DNA of 64,000 nucleotides, taken from assembly GCF_003448965.1 (NCBI RefSeq), contig NZ_QRGC01000004.1, positions 124,001 through 188,000 of the forward strand, in the 5' to 3' direction. This DNA is from Oceanicella sp. SM1341 (lineage in GTDB: Bacteria; Pseudomonadota; Alphaproteobacteria; Rhodobacterales; Rhodobacteraceae). The position numbers and the translations under genes were made by a program. Shown piece after piece: positions 42,196-52,465 of the stretch. The number at the start of each line of letters is the position of its first letter. Position 1 is the first letter of the stretch. A model generated the notes under the pieces. That model was not told where the DNA came from. It was given only the letters and a program-made list of their open reading frames with translations, and ran no database searches.

Positions 42196-44370
42196 TCAGA
42201 CGCCGCGCAGGGGCTCGAAGGGCAGCCGGCGCGGCATGTCGCCGGTCAGCGCCCGCCAGGCATTGCCCACCGCCGGGGCCACCGGCGGCACGCCCGGCTC
42301 GCCCACGCCGGTGGGGGGCTCGGCGCTCTCGATGATCGAGACCTCCACATGCGGCATCTCGGAGATGCGCAGCATGCGGTAGGTGTCGAAATTGCCCTGC
42401 ACCACCTCGCCGCCCTCGGCCAGGGTGATGGCGTTGAACATCGCGGTGCCGAGGCCGAAGCCGATGCCGCCCTCCATCTGGGCGCGGATCACGTCCGGGT
42501 TCACCGCCACGCCGCAATCGACCGCGCACCACACGCGCTCCACCTTCGGGAAGCCGCCGCGCTCCGACACTTCCGCCACCATGGCGACATAGGTGTTGAA
42601 GCTCTCGTGCACCGCCACGCCGCGGCGCAGCCCCTCGCCCCCGGAGGTGCCCGACCAGCCGGCCATGTCGGCGGCGCGCTCGAGCACGCCGCGGTCGCGC
42701 CCCGCGCTGTCCTTCGTCATCAGCGCCAGCCGGCCCTCCACGGGGTCCTTGCCGCCGATCTCGAGCAGCTCGTCGAGGAAGGTCTCCGTGGCATAGCCGG
42801 TGTGGGTGTGGCCCACCGAGCGCCACCACAGCGGCGGCACCTTGCTCTCCATCCGCGCCCAGGACACGCGCGAGGCCGGCCAGGCGTAGGGCATCTTCGT
42901 CGAGCCCTCGTAGGAGGTGGGGTCCAGCCCGTCCTCCATCATCGCCTCGAAGGGCGTGCCCGCGATGATCGACTGGTTGGCGACGGTGTTCTCCCAGCCG
43001 GTGATGTCGCCGTTCGCGTCCAGCGCGCCGCGCAGCCGGTGCACCGTGAGCGGGCGATACCAGCCGCCGCGCAGGTCGTTCTCGCGGGTCCAGACCAGCT
43101 TGTAGGCGCCGTCGCCGCCGGCCTTCGCGATGGTGGCGAGCTCGGAGGCGAACTGCGAGGAGGCCTGGGCCCGGCGGCCGAAGCTGCCACCCGCCAGCAT
43201 GGTGTGGATGGTGACCGCTGCGGGGTCGAGCCCGAGCACGCCGGCCACGGTCTGGTGGTCGATGGTCTGCATCTGCGAGCCCATCCACAGCTCGGCCCCG
43301 CCCTCCTTCAGCTCCAGCACCCCGTCGAGCGGCTCCATCGGCGCATGGGCGAGATAGGGGAACACGTATTCCGCCTCGTGCGTGGTGGCGGCGGCGGCGA
43401 AGGCGGCGTCCACGTCGCCCACCGCCTCGGCCACCTTCGCGGGGGCGCGGGCGGCCTCGGTCCACTCGCGCACCATCTGCTCGGTGGAGCGGGTCTCGGC
43501 GGCGCTGTCGTCCCACTCGGCGCTCAGCGCGGCGCGGCCCCGGAAGGCGGCGAAGGTGTTGCGGGCATAGACGGCAAGGCCGCTGGGCAGCTCCTCCACC
43601 CGCTCCACCCCGTCGATGGCGAGCGCGGCCGAGGTGTCCGCCGAGCGCAGGGTGGCGCCGAATTTCGGCGGGTGCAGCATGGCGACGGTGAGCATGCCGT
43701 CACGGTAGACATCGAGGCTGAAGCGGGCCGTGCCGTCCGACTTGCCGGCCGAGTCGAGCCGCGGCACGCTGGTGCCGATCAGGGTGAAGGCGGAGGGGTC
43801 CTTCACCGCCGGGTCCTCGGGCATGGCGCTGTCGCGCGCGGCCTCGGCGAGGGCGCCGAAGCCGGAGCTGTTGCCCGAGGGCTCGTGGGCGATCACGCCC
43901 TTCGCCACGGTGATCTCGCCCTCCGGCACGCCCCATTCGCGCGCGGCGGCGGCGACGAGCATGGCCCGCGCCGCGGCGCCGGCCTTGCGCATCTGCATGT
44001 ACGAGTTGGCCATGGCGGTGGAGCCGCCGGTGCCCTGGATGCCGAAGAGCGTGTTGGCGTAGAGCGCGGCATCGGCGGGGGCGGCCTCGGCGCGCATCTG
44101 CGCCCAGTCGGCGTCGAGCTCCTCGGCCACCAGCGTGGTGAGGCCGGTGTAGGGCCCCTGCCCCATCTCGAGATGCTTGATGAGCACGGTCACCGTGTCA
44201 TCGGGGGCGATGCGCACGAAGGCGTTGGGCGCGAAGCTGCCGGCGGCATCGCCGCGGATCACCGCCGCGGCGCCGGACTGGGCGCGGGCGGCGAGCGGCA
44301 GGCTCAGCCCGATGACGAGGCCGGAGCCGAGGGCGAGGAAGCGGCGGCGGGAGGGGTTGTGCACGGTCAT
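42196..44370 (-). CDS. Molybdenum hydroxylase large subunit (aldehyde/isoquinoline oxidoreductase type, IorB-like)
   Basis: 724 aa with a Tat signal ([15 protein letters not shown]), so it acts in the periplasm. Molybdopterin-binding segments are visible: [10 protein letters not shown]-like [84 protein letters not shown] and the catalytic GVGEPG with Glu at about 691. This is the IorB/aldehyde oxidase class that transfers water-derived oxygen to an aldehyde or N-heterocycle. Follows the small subunit by 3 bp. Substrate is not evident; no xdhC-like maturation gene is seen here. Confidence 0.92.
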   Translation of the reverse strand: MTVHNPSRRRFLALGSGLVIGLSLPLAARAQSGAAAVIRGDAAGSFAPNAFVRIAPDDTVTVLIKHLEMGQGPYTGLTTLVAEELDADWAQMRAEAAPADAALYANTLFGIQGTGGSTAMANSYMQMRKAGAAARAMLVAAAAREWGVPEGEITVAKGVIAHEPSGNSSGFGALAEAARDSAMPEDPAVKDPSAFTLIGTSVPRLDSAGKSDGTARFSLDVYRDGMLTVAMLHPPKFGATLRSADTSAALAIDGVERVEELPSGLAVYARNTFAAFRGRAALSAEWDDSAAETRSTEQMVREWTEAARAPAKVAEAVGDVDAAFAAAATTHEAEYVFPYLAHAPMEPLDGVLELKEGGAELWMGSQMQTIDHQTVAGVLGLDPAAVTIHTMLAGGSFGRRAQASSQFASELATIAKAGGDGAYKLVWTRENDLRGGWYRPLTVHRLRGALDANGDITGWENTVANQSIIAGTPFEAMMEDGLDPTSYEGSTKMPYAWPASRVSWARMESKVPPLWWRSVGHTHTGYATETFLDELLEIGGKDPVEGRLALMTKDSAGRDRGVLERAADMAGWSGTSGGEGLRRGVAVHESFNTYVAMVAEVSERGGFPKVERVWCAVDCGVAVNPDVIRAQMEGGIGFGLGTAMFNAITLAEGGEVVQGNFDTYRMLRISEMPHVEVSIIESAEPPTGVGEPGVPPVAPAVGNAWRALTGDMPRRLPFEPLRGV

Positions 44371-44373
44371 GGC

Positions 44374-44835
44374 TCAGCCCTCCAGCGTGGTCGCGGCTTC
44401 GTGGATGGCGGCGCGGATGCGCTGGTAGGTGGCGCAGCGGCAGACATTGCCGGCCATCGCGCTGTCGATATCCGCGTCGCTGGGCTTCGGGATCTCCTGC
44501 AGGAGCGCCGTGGCCGAGACCACCTGGCCTGACTGGCAGTAGCCGCATTGCGGCACGTCGATCTTCACCCAGGCGGCCCGGACGGCCTCGGCCTCCGGGC
44601 CCTCCAGCGCCTCGATGGTGGTGACGGAGGCGCCGTCGATCGCGCCCACGGGCGTGACGCAGGAGCGGCGGGTCATGCCGTCCAGCAGCACCGTGCAGGC
44701 GCCGCATTGCGCGACGCCGCAGCCGAACTTGGTGCCGGTGAGGCGCAACTCGTCGCGCAGAACCCAGAGGAGCGGAGTGTCGGGGTCGACGGAGAGCCGG
44801 TGCTCGGTGCCGTTGACCGTGAGCGTGACGGACAT
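44374..44835 (-). CDS. Molybdenum hydroxylase [2Fe-2S] small subunit (IorA-like)
   Basis: 153 aa. First [2Fe-2S] cluster: C39, C44, C47 and C59 ([16 protein letters not shown]). Second cluster: C97, C100, C132 and C134 (QCGYCQSGQ and VCRCATY). This is the complete two-cluster pattern of xanthine/aldehyde oxidase small subunits. ATG 44835 has AGGGAG upstream. No signal peptide is present, so it is probably carried across by the Tat signal of the large subunit. Feeds electrons to the di-heme cytochrome. Confidence 0.95.
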   Translation of the reverse strand: MSVTLTVNGTEHRLSVDPDTPLLWVLRDELRLTGTKFGCGVAQCGACTVLLDGMTRRSCVTPVGAIDGASVTTIEALEGPEAEAVRAAWVKIDVPQCGYCQSGQVVSATALLQEIPKPSDADIDSAMAGNVCRCATYQRIRAAIHEAATTLEG

Positions 44836-45000
44836 GGTGAAACTCCCTGGCTTCGGCACGTCTGCGCGTGCCTGGCGGCGGAAAGGGGGGCTTTGCGCGG
44901 TGGCTGCCCCCCGGAGGGGCGCGTCGGGATGATGCCCGCGAATCCGTGCGGGCGCAACCATTCCCGCCGGTGGTCCGCCGGCCGGCGCCGGGCCTGCGGC

Positions 45001-45774
45001 TCAGCGGTGCTCCACGAAACCGTCCGGCGTGAGCACGAGGCCCGCGAGATCGACCCCGGTGTCGAGGATGGCGCCGTGCAGCCCCTCGCGCAGCCGCGAC
45101 AGCTCCTGCTCCTGCCCCCGGGCCTCCATCCGGGCCCTGGCGATGCCGGCAAGGGTGGCGAGCAGCCCCATGGCCTCGGCGGCCTGCTGGAGCTCGGCCG
45201 GGGTGAGGGCGGCGATGTGGGGGTCGACGCACAGGATGGCCACGATACGGTCGTTCACCGCGGCGATGCCCTCCGGCGTGAGGCCCGCGTCGCGGTCGTT
45301 CACCACTTCCCAGGAAATCACGTACCAGGCTGTCATCACGTCGGCGAAGTTGCCGGAATCGTATCCTGCCGAGGCGAGCAGCTCGGTGAACCCGTCCCAG
45401 ACCTCCCCGCCGTGCAGCGCCTCGCGCAGGCTGTCGCGGGCCTGCGAGCCGGCGGGGGCGATGCTCTCCACCAGCGCGGCGTGCACCTCCTCGGACACGG
45501 CCGGATCGCGCTCGAAGCCGAGCTCGCCACGGCCGTGCAGGCTGTGCATGGCGATTTCCTCCGGCGCGAGGTCGTTTTCCAGCACGGCGCGGCGGCCGGC
45601 TTCCAGCGCCGGGTTGGCCATCATCGCCACACCTTCGCGGAAGGCGCGGATATCGTATTCGGCGGAAATGCTGTTGCTCAGGCCGTGGAAATCCTGCGCC
45701 GGGCTGGCCGCCGGCAGCAGGGCGGCGGCGAGAAGCGTCAAAGGAGTGGCCCGCAGACGATGGACGAGGCGCAT
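45001..45774 (-). CDS. Unrecognised secreted protein
   Basis: 257 aa. A clear signal peptide (MRLVHRLRATPLTLLAAALLPAASPAQ) is followed by an Ala/Glu-rich, mostly helical protein with a single Cys. I recognise no motif, heme site or transmembrane helix. It lies 165 bp before the molybdenum hydroxylase genes on the same strand and 180 bp after the sugar transporter, in a separate transcription unit. A periplasmic location is the only supported statement. The ordinary codon usage argues for a real gene. Confidence 0.7.
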   Translation of the reverse strand: MRLVHRLRATPLTLLAAALLPAASPAQDFHGLSNSISAEYDIRAFREGVAMMANPALEAGRRAVLENDLAPEEIAMHSLHGRGELGFERDPAVSEEVHAALVESIAPAGSQARDSLREALHGGEVWDGFTELLASAGYDSGNFADVMTAWYVISWEVVNDRDAGLTPEGIAAVNDRIVAILCVDPHIAALTPAELQQAAEAMGLLATLAGIARARMEARGQEQELSRLREGLHGAILDTGVDLAGLVLTPDGFVEHR

Positions 45775-45954
45775 GCTCTTCTATCCTCCAGTATCCCCCC
45801 GCTGTTGCCCCCGCGCCCCGCCGGGCGAGGCGGGAGAACCGCAGGGCTTCCGAGGAGGAAGGATACCATGCGCGGGACCGGCCACAACCGGGCCCGCACA
45901 ACTTTAGGTATTATCGGGGACAGCACTCCTGCCCCGCCGGTTGCGCCCCCGGTG

Positions 45955-46710
<756 letters not shown>

Positions 46711-46735
46711 GCTCACTCTCCCTCGCCCCGGCGCG

Positions 46736-47671
46736 TCACTGGCCGAGGAACTGGTCGACGTTGGAGGCGTCCACCAGCACCGCGTCCTGGTAGAGGTAGG
46801 GGCCGGCGGTGATGGCCTCCTTCGGCTGGCCCTCCACGGCGATCTTCTCCATCGCGTCCACCGCGGCGGCGCCCATGGCCTCGAAGGGGATCGAGACGGT
46901 GGCCTGCAGCATGGAGGCAGGATCGGCGATGCGGCGGAAGGCTTCCTCGCCGCCGTCGACCGAGACCAGCGCCACGTCGCCCTTCTGCATGCCCTCGGCG
47001 GAGAGCAGGTCGTCGATCACGAAGGCCTGGCCGTCGAAGGAGGCCCAGATGCCCTTGTAATCGCCCGAGTTCTGCAGCATCAGCGCCTGCATGCCGGCGC
47101 GCACGTCATCGCGCCAGGACTGGGTGCGGGCCATGGAATGCGAGCCCACCACGGTGACGGCGGGGTTTTCCGACAGCACCACGTCGAGCACCTTGCCGCG
47201 GATGCGGGTGCCGGCGTTGGATTCGAAGCGCTCGGTGAGGATGTTGCCCTCGTAGCCGATCTCGCCCAGCAGGTAGAGTGCCGCCTGCGCGCCCACGGAA
47301 TACTCGTTCACCTGCACGTCGAAGAGCGCGTTCGGGCTCGCGCCGCTCATCACGGTGATGAGGGGGATGCCGGCTTCCTTCGCCTCGGCGAACTGGGCGT
47401 CGAACTCCACCGGCTTGGACATGGCGAGGATGATGCCGTCCACCCCGCGCTGGATGAGGTTCTCGATCTGCTCGGCATGGCTAGGCAGGGTGCCGTTGGA
47501 GTTGAGCACGGTCACGTCCCAGCCCTTCTCCTTCGCCGCGGCTTCCACCGCGTTGGCCACGCGCGCATGGGTTTCCGACGACATCTGGAAGGCGACGACG
47601 CCCACCTCGAACGCATTGGCCGAAAAGGCCGTGACAATCGCGACTGCCGCGGCAGCACAGGTTCTGAACAT
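46736..47671 (-). CDS. CUT2-type sugar ABC importer periplasmic binding protein (FrcB/RbsB-like)
   Basis: 311 aa with signal peptide (MFRTCAAAAVAIVTAFSANA). Mature part is a type I periplasmic-binding fold: FEVGVVAFQMSSETHARVANAVEAAAKEKGW, NLIQRGVDGIILAMSKP, VQVNEYSVGAQAALYLLGEIG, SFDGQAFVIDDLLSAEG and VSVDGGEEAFRRI. It most likely binds a pentose, hexose or polyol. Positioned between permease and ATPase genes with a 24-bp gap to frcA-like. Confidence 0.92.
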   Translation of the reverse strand: MFRTCAAAAVAIVTAFSANAFEVGVVAFQMSSETHARVANAVEAAAKEKGWDVTVLNSNGTLPSHAEQIENLIQRGVDGIILAMSKPVEFDAQFAEAKEAGIPLITVMSGASPNALFDVQVNEYSVGAQAALYLLGEIGYEGNILTERFESNAGTRIRGKVLDVVLSENPAVTVVGSHSMARTQSWRDDVRAGMQALMLQNSGDYKGIWASFDGQAFVIDDLLSAEGMQKGDVALVSVDGGEEAFRRIADPASMLQATVSIPFEAMGAAAVDAMEKIAVEGQPKEAITAGPYLYQDAVLVDASNVDQFLGQ

Positions 47672-47724
47672 GTCCTTACCTCCTTGTTGGCGGGGCCTCG
47701 GCCCCGGTTTTCCCTGTGGTTGGG

Positions 47725-47745
47725 GGCGGCCTTCAGAGGGCCGCC
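47725..47745 (-). other. Hairpin overlapping the permease stop codon
   Basis: GGCGGCC (47725-47731) pairs with GGCCGCC (47739-47745) with a 7-nt loop containing the permease stop. A second stem CGGGGC-CTCG-GCCCCG lies about 30 bp further on. Both are between permease and binding-protein genes on the minus strand and may raise binding-protein expression. Confidence 0.4.
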
Positions 47746-48668
47746 TTCTTGAGCACGCTGGCCGAGAGGCTCACCGAGCCAATCACGATCACGCCCAGCA
47801 TGATGTCCTGCAGGTAGTAGGGGGCGCCGAGCAGCACGAGCCCGTTGCCCAGCACCGAGATGATGAGCGCCCCGGTGAAGGTGCCGGCGATGTTGGGCCG
47901 GCCGGGGTCGTACATGGTCATGCCCAGCAGCACGGCGGCGATGCCGTTGAGCAGGTAGTCGCCCGCCATCTGCGGCGCGGCGGAGGAGAGGCTCGCCACC
48001 AGCAGCACCGCGGCGATGCCGGCGGTGACGCCCGAGAGGGTGAGGCCGATCACCTTCATCCGCCGGGTGGCGATGCCGGCGCGGCGCGCGGCCTCCTCGG
48101 CCTCGCCGGTGGCCTGCATGTGCCGGCCGGTGCGGGTCTGGCGGCTCACCAGCCAGCCGGCCAGCACCACGACGGCCATGAAGAAGATCAGCACCGGGAT
48201 GCCGGCCACGGTGGCGCGGCCGAGGGCGAGGAAATTCGCGTCCCACCGCCCCACGAAGCCCACGCCACCGGTGAGCATGAAGGCGATGCCGTTCGCCACC
48301 GAGGCCGTGCCCAGCGTGGTGATGAGCGAGGGCACCTTGGCGCGGGTGACGATGAGCCCGTTCACCAGCCCGCCCGCCGTGCCGATGGCGAGTGCGGCGA
48401 TGACCGCGAGCGGCCAGGCCACCCCGCCATGGATCATCCCGCCGCAGACCACCGCCGCCAGCGAGCAGATGTTGGCGAAGGAGAGGTCGAGCTCGGAGGT
48501 GATGAGCGCGAAGGTGAAGCCCACCGCGAGGATGGCGAGGAAGCTGGTCTGCTTCAGCACGTTGGCGAGATTGCCCACCGAGGCGAAGTTGCGCGCGAAG
48601 ACCAGCAGCACGAGCACCACCAGCAGCCCGGCCAGCGCCGTGCCGTATTTCTCGATGACCCCTCTCAC
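47733..48668 (-). CDS. CUT2-type sugar ABC importer permease (FrcC/RbsC-like)
   Basis: 311 aa integral membrane protein with about 8-10 helices. GTALAGLLVVLVLLVFARN, then FAILAVGFTFALITSELDLSFANI (typical RbsC loop with the SELDLS motif), GLVNGLIVTRAKVPSLITTLGT and TRRMKVIGLTLSGVTAGIAAVLLVASLSSA. It ends LSASVLKKAAL. Starts 2 bp after the SDR stop. Forms the pore for FrcB/FrcA-like partners. Confidence 0.93.
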   Translation of the reverse strand: MRGVIEKYGTALAGLLVVLVLLVFARNFASVGNLANVLKQTSFLAILAVGFTFALITSELDLSFANICSLAAVVCGGMIHGGVAWPLAVIAALAIGTAGGLVNGLIVTRAKVPSLITTLGTASVANGIAFMLTGGVGFVGRWDANFLALGRATVAGIPVLIFFMAVVVLAGWLVSRQTRTGRHMQATGEAEEAARRAGIATRRMKVIGLTLSGVTAGIAAVLLVASLSSAAPQMAGDYLLNGIAAVLLGMTMYDPGRPNIAGTFTGALIISVLGNGLVLLGAPYYLQDIMLGVIVIGSVSLSASVLKKAAL

Positions 48669-48670
48669 CC

Positions 48671-49426
48671 TCAGCTCCCCTCGATATTGCCGATCGGCGG
48701 CACCAGCTCCAGCCCACCTGTCACCGGTATCACGGTGCCGGTCACGAATCCCGCCCTTTCCGACATCAGGAAGGCGGCGACATCGGCCACGTCCCCGGCC
48801 CGGCCCAGCCTGCGCAGCGGCGTGCGGGCCGAGGCGGCGCGCTCCAGCCGGCCGAATTTCTCGCCCGGGAAGGCGCCGCGCACCATGTCTGTGGCGATGA
48901 TGCCCGGGGCGATGGAATTCACCCGCACCCCGTGCGGCCCCAGCGCCTGGGCCATGTTGAAGACGAGCGTGTTCACCCCGCCCTTCGCGGCACCGTAGGC
49001 CGGGTTTGCCCCGCCGCTCATCCAGGCGAGCGAGGAGATCATCACCACCGCGCCGCCGGTGCCCTGGGCGATGAGGTGCCGGCCCACCGCCCGCGCCACC
49101 CTGTGGGCGGCGGAGAGGTTGATGTCGATCACCCGGTCCCAGCCCTCGTCATCCTGCTCGGGGAAGGCGGCGACATGGGAGGTGCCGGCGCAGTGCAGCA
49201 ACCCGTCGAGCCGGCCGAAGCGCGCCAGCGCGGCGGCCACCACGGCCTCCGGCGCCGCGGGGTCGGCGAGGTCGGCGGGGAAGAAGGCGAGGGCGTCGCC
49301 TTCCGCGCACTCCGAGCCGGGGCGGTCGGTGGCGGCGATGCGCCAGCCGTTGTCCATGAGGGCGGCAACGGAGGCACGGCCGATGCCGCCCCCCGCGCCG
49401 GTGACGAGGCAGACCGGCCCGCTCAT
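48671..49426 (-). CDS. SDR-family NAD(P)-dependent oxidoreductase of the sugar operon
   Basis: 251 aa classical SDR. GAGGGIGRA (~10-18), acidic residue in AATDRPG, HCAGTSH in place of NNAG, Ser in MISSLAWMSGG, YGAAKGG (YxxxK) and C-terminal GFVTGTVIPVTGGLE. Overlaps the BtpA-family gene by ATGA. Likely oxidises a polyol or sugar before or after phosphorylation by the FGGY kinase; NAD use is suggested by the Asp after beta-2. Confidence 0.92.
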   Translation of the reverse strand: MSGPVCLVTGAGGGIGRASVAALMDNGWRIAATDRPGSECAEGDALAFFPADLADPAAPEAVVAAALARFGRLDGLLHCAGTSHVAAFPEQDDEGWDRVIDINLSAAHRVARAVGRHLIAQGTGGAVVMISSLAWMSGGANPAYGAAKGGVNTLVFNMAQALGPHGVRVNSIAPGIIATDMVRGAFPGEKFGRLERAASARTPLRRLGRAGDVADVAAFLMSERAGFVTGTVIPVTGGLELVPPIGNIEGS

Positions 49427-50223
49427 GCCGCCATGGCGCGCACGAGGGCGTCGGCCCGGGCGGGGTCGACGGCGTTCAGGGTCTGCTGGTCGATCTTGAT
49501 CGAGGTGCCGATGATGAAGGCATCCGCCGCGGTGGCGAGGCGGTTGATGTTCTGCGCCGACACCCCGGTGCCGACGACGACCGGCGTGTCCGGCACCTTC
49601 GCGGCCACGGCCTCGATGGCGGCGAGATCGGCCTCGACCCCCGCGGCGGGGCCGGAGACGCAGACCGCGTCGGCCAGGCCGAGGAACACCGCGCCGGAGG
49701 CGGCACTGGGCACGGGCCGCGTGTCGAGGTTGATGGAGAAGCCGGGGGTCACGTTGCAGATCAGCGCGATGTTCTCGGCGGCAAGCTCGGCGCGCAGGCG
49801 CAGGGCGCGCGCCCCGTCCGGCACCACGGCGCCGAGGTCGCCCACGTAGGAGCCGGTGAGGAAGCAGCGCACGAACTCGCCGCCCGTGGCATGGGCGATG
49901 GCCACCGAGGCCACGGGGTCGATGAGCATGTTCACGCCATGCGGCAGGCCCAGCCCGTCCTGCGCCTCGGCGATCACCTCGGTCATGGCGGCGATGGTCT
50001 GGGGCTGCATCACGCTCTCGTAGGGCATGTCGGATTCGTTGCAGTACATCACCGAGTGGAAGCCGGCCTCGCGCAGGATGCGGGCCTCGGCCCTTGCCTG
50101 CGCCACGATCTTGCGCATGCCGCCCGTGCGGTCGTAGAGCGGCGCGCCCGGCAGGGCGAGGGTGTGGACCATGCCGATCAGGAATTTCGGCGTGTTGTAG
50201 CGGCTTTCGAACAGGGTCTTCAT
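49423..50223 (-). CDS. BtpA/SgcQ-family protein
   Basis: 266 aa. Matches the BtpA family: FLIGMVHTLALPGAPLYDRTGG, EARILREAGFHSVMYCNESDMPY, LPHGVNMLIDPVASVAIAHATGGEFVRC, GPAAGVEADLAAIEAVAAKVPDTPVVVGTGVSAQNI and AFIIGTSIKIDQQ, consistent with a TIM-barrel fold. BtpA was linked to photosystem I biogenesis in cyanobacteria, while SgcQ sits in a sugar operon of E. coli; the biochemical function is uncertain. Here it is between a sugar kinase and an SDR, pointing to a carbohydrate catabolic step such as an aldolase or epimerase. Overlaps both neighbours. Confidence 0.88.
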   Translation of the reverse strand: MKTLFESRYNTPKFLIGMVHTLALPGAPLYDRTGGMRKIVAQARAEARILREAGFHSVMYCNESDMPYESVMQPQTIAAMTEVIAEAQDGLGLPHGVNMLIDPVASVAIAHATGGEFVRCFLTGSYVGDLGAVVPDGARALRLRAELAAENIALICNVTPGFSINLDTRPVPSAASGAVFLGLADAVCVSGPAAGVEADLAAIEAVAAKVPDTPVVVGTGVSAQNINRLATAADAFIIGTSIKIDQQTLNAVDPARADALVRAMAA

Positions 50224-51746
50224 CTCGCCCCGGCTCCTCGTTCTGTTGGAGTGCTGAAATCTTCGCGGCCGATGGCGGCCAGCGCGTGGGAGGCGCGGGC
50301 AAGCGCGTCGCGTGCCTCGCGGTAGGTTCGGAACAGGGCGTCGGCCCGGGCCCTTCGGGCGGGGTCGGGGCGGAAGGCTTCGGTCTCGCGCGGGGCGGCA
50401 TCGGCGGCGGAGGCGAAATCCGCCGCCTCCCCCAGCCCCACCCGCGCCACGGCGAGGCAGCCGAGCAGGCCCAGCTCCGCCTCCGCCGAGGCGATGACCA
50501 TGCGGCCCAGCATGTCGGCGCGGATGCGGTTCCAGGGCGCGGAGCGCGCGCCGCCGCCGGCGATGCGGAACTCGGCCGCCTCCTGCCCCGCCGCGGCCTC
50601 GGCGCGCGAGAGCACGTCGCGGTTGGCAAGCGCCACGCCCTCCATCACCGCGCGCACCATGTCGCCGGGCCCGTGCTCGGGCGTGAGGCCGAGGAAGGCG
50701 CCGCGCAGGTCACGGTCCCAGTAGGGGGTGCGCTCGCCATTGAGCCAGGGCGCGAAGAGGAGCGGCTTGCCGGAGGGGCGGGCGGCGAGCAGCCGCTCCA
50801 GCCGCTCGGCGAAGGGCGCGGGCCCGGGGGCGAGCAGGTCGGTGATCCAGGGCAGCAGCGTGGCGCCGTTCTGCCCCGGGCCGCCCACCTGCCACAGGCA
50901 CTCGCCCCATTCCATGGTGATGAGCCCCTCGGCGCGCGCGGGCGTTCCGGCCATCAGCCCCACCACCTCGGAGGTGCCGGAGATGCAGTAGGCCCGCCCG
51001 GCGCGCAGCCCGCCGAGGCCGGCGACGGCTGTCCAGGTGTCGGTCGAGGCCTGCACCACCGGCGTGCCGGCGAGCGCGCCGAGTGCCCCGGGCAGGCCCG
51101 CGCTCACCCGCCCCACCAGCCCGCCCGCCGGCACCGTGGGCGGCAGCCGGCCCGGCGCGAGGCCGCAGGCCGCGGCGAGCGAGGCCGAGCCGCCCGCCAT
51201 CGCCCGCGCCAGCCAGTGCAGCGAGATCGGGTCGGAGGCGGGGGCGCCGGTGAGGCGCAGGTTGAGATAGTCCTTCGGCTCGACCACGAGCTGCACCTGC
51301 TCCCAGGCCTCGCGCTCGTGATGGGCGAGCCAGAGCAGCCGGGCGAGCGGGTGGAAGGGGTTGAGCGCGCCCGCGTCCTCGTGCGCCGCCACGCCGGGGC
51401 GCTTCAGCGCCGCTTCGGCGGGGCCGAGGGCGCGGCTGTCGCGGAAGCTGATCGCGGGGCGCACCACGCGGTGGCCGCGGCCGAGGAACACCTGCGTGCG
51501 GGTGAAGCCGCAGACCGAGATGCAGCCGAGGGCGCCCGGCCAGCCCGGCCCGGCGGCGAGCTCCTCCACCGCCGCGCAGAGCGCGCGCCACCACAGGGCG
51601 GGGTCCTGCTCGGAGCGGCCGGAGCGGTCTTCCTCGAAGGAGACCGGCACGGAGGCGAGGGCGATCTGCGCGCCGTCGGGGCCGAAGAGCCCGGCCTTGA
51701 GCGAGGAGCCGCCGAGGTCGACGCAGAGGACATGTGTGCCGGTCAT
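50220..51746 (-). CDS. FGGY-family carbohydrate kinase
   Basis: 508 aa, typical for xylulokinase-type FGGY proteins. N-terminal phosphate loop LCVDLGGSSLKAGLFGPDG, then FRDSRALGPAEAALKRPG, a PKDYLNLRLTGAPASDPIS loop with catalytic Asp, VVQASTDTWTAVAGLGGLRAG and a C-terminal GGGARSAPWNRIRADMLGR with AEAELGLLGCLAVARVGLG. ATP-dependent phosphorylation of a sugar, polyol or ketose. Exact substrate not known; the CUT2 transporter suggests a free monosaccharide. Overlaps GntR and BtpA genes by ATGA. Confidence 0.92.
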   Translation of the reverse strand: MTGTHVLCVDLGGSSLKAGLFGPDGAQIALASVPVSFEEDRSGRSEQDPALWWRALCAAVEELAAGPGWPGALGCISVCGFTRTQVFLGRGHRVVRPAISFRDSRALGPAEAALKRPGVAAHEDAGALNPFHPLARLLWLAHHEREAWEQVQLVVEPKDYLNLRLTGAPASDPISLHWLARAMAGGSASLAAACGLAPGRLPPTVPAGGLVGRVSAGLPGALGALAGTPVVQASTDTWTAVAGLGGLRAGRAYCISGTSEVVGLMAGTPARAEGLITMEWGECLWQVGGPGQNGATLLPWITDLLAPGPAPFAERLERLLAARPSGKPLLFAPWLNGERTPYWDRDLRGAFLGLTPEHGPGDMVRAVMEGVALANRDVLSRAEAAAGQEAAEFRIAGGGARSAPWNRIRADMLGRMVIASAEAELGLLGCLAVARVGLGEAADFASAADAAPRETEAFRPDPARRARADALFRTYREARDALARASHALAAIGREDFSTPTERGAGAR

Positions 51747-52465
51747 TGGCTGAACTCCGCGATCGAGCCTTCGAAGGTGAAGTAGTAGCGGTCGGCCCGC
51801 ACGGCGTTGTGGGACAGCTCCACCACCCGGCCGGCGGCGTCACGCGCGATGCGGTTGGTGTTGAACAGGGCGGCGCCGGGCTCGATGCCGAGGATGCGGG
51901 CCACCTCCGCGCTGGCCGTGGTGGCTTCCAGCGTCTCCTGCATCGCGGTCACGCGCAGGCCGAAGCGGCGCTCCAGCAGCCGGTAGAGCGAGACGTTCTC
52001 GAAATCGGGCCGGGCCAGCGCCTCCAGCCCCGGGTGGCAGAGCACGGAGGTCTGGAACACCGAGGCGCAGCCGTTGAGCAGGCGCAGGCGGCGCAGCTCC
52101 ACCACGCCGCCGCGCGCCTCCGGCCCGAAGACCGTGCGCTCGGAGAGGCTGGCGGGCCGCGCGGCGAAGGAGAGCGCCCGGGTGGCGGGCGTCTGGCCGT
52201 GGGCGCGGCCCTCGGTGTGGAAGTCGAGTTCCCGGGCGAGATGCTTGGCGATGCGCCCGGAGCGGTAGAAGGCGCCCACGCCCTGGCGGCGCTCGATGAG
52301 CTTCTCCTCCTCCAGCAGGGCGAGGGCGGCGCGCACGGTGGTGCGGCTCACGCCGTAGGCCTGCCGGAGCTGCGCCTCGGAGGGCACCGCGTCGCCGTCG
52401 CGCAGCGCGCCGGAGCGGAACTCCGCCCGCAGCTGTTCGGCCAGTCTGAGATACAGTCGCGTCAT
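51743..52465 (-). CDS. GntR/HutC-family transcriptional regulator of the sugar operon
   Basis: 240 aa. Winged helix: YLRLAEQLRAEFRSGALRDGDAVPSEAQLRQAYGVSRTTVRAALALLEEEKLIERRQGVGAF. UTRA domain from ~80 with VELRRLRLLNGCASVFQTSVL and NTNRIARDAAGRVVELSHNAVRADRYYFTFE. Near-perfect AAGGAGGGC ribosome site before ATG 52465. First gene of a seven-gene operon, so regulator, enzymes and transporter are co-expressed. Probably autoregulated through the inverted repeat at 52487-52510. Paralogue of the HutC-like protein at 197. Confidence 0.92.
   Translation of the reverse strand: MTRLYLRLAEQLRAEFRSGALRDGDAVPSEAQLRQAYGVSRTTVRAALALLEEEKLIERRQGVGAFYRSGRIAKHLARELDFHTEGRAHGQTPATRALSFAARPASLSERTVFGPEARGGVVELRRLRLLNGCASVFQTSVLCHPGLEALARPDFENVSLYRLLERRFGLRVTAMQETLEATTASAEVARILGIEPGAALFNTNRIARDAAGRVVELSHNAVRADRYYFTFEGSIAEFSQ

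Noticed and set aside
41572-44532. A 986-codon plus-strand open frame over the molybdenum hydroxylase genes
   Set aside because: Antisense shadow; the minus strand encodes cofactor motifs.
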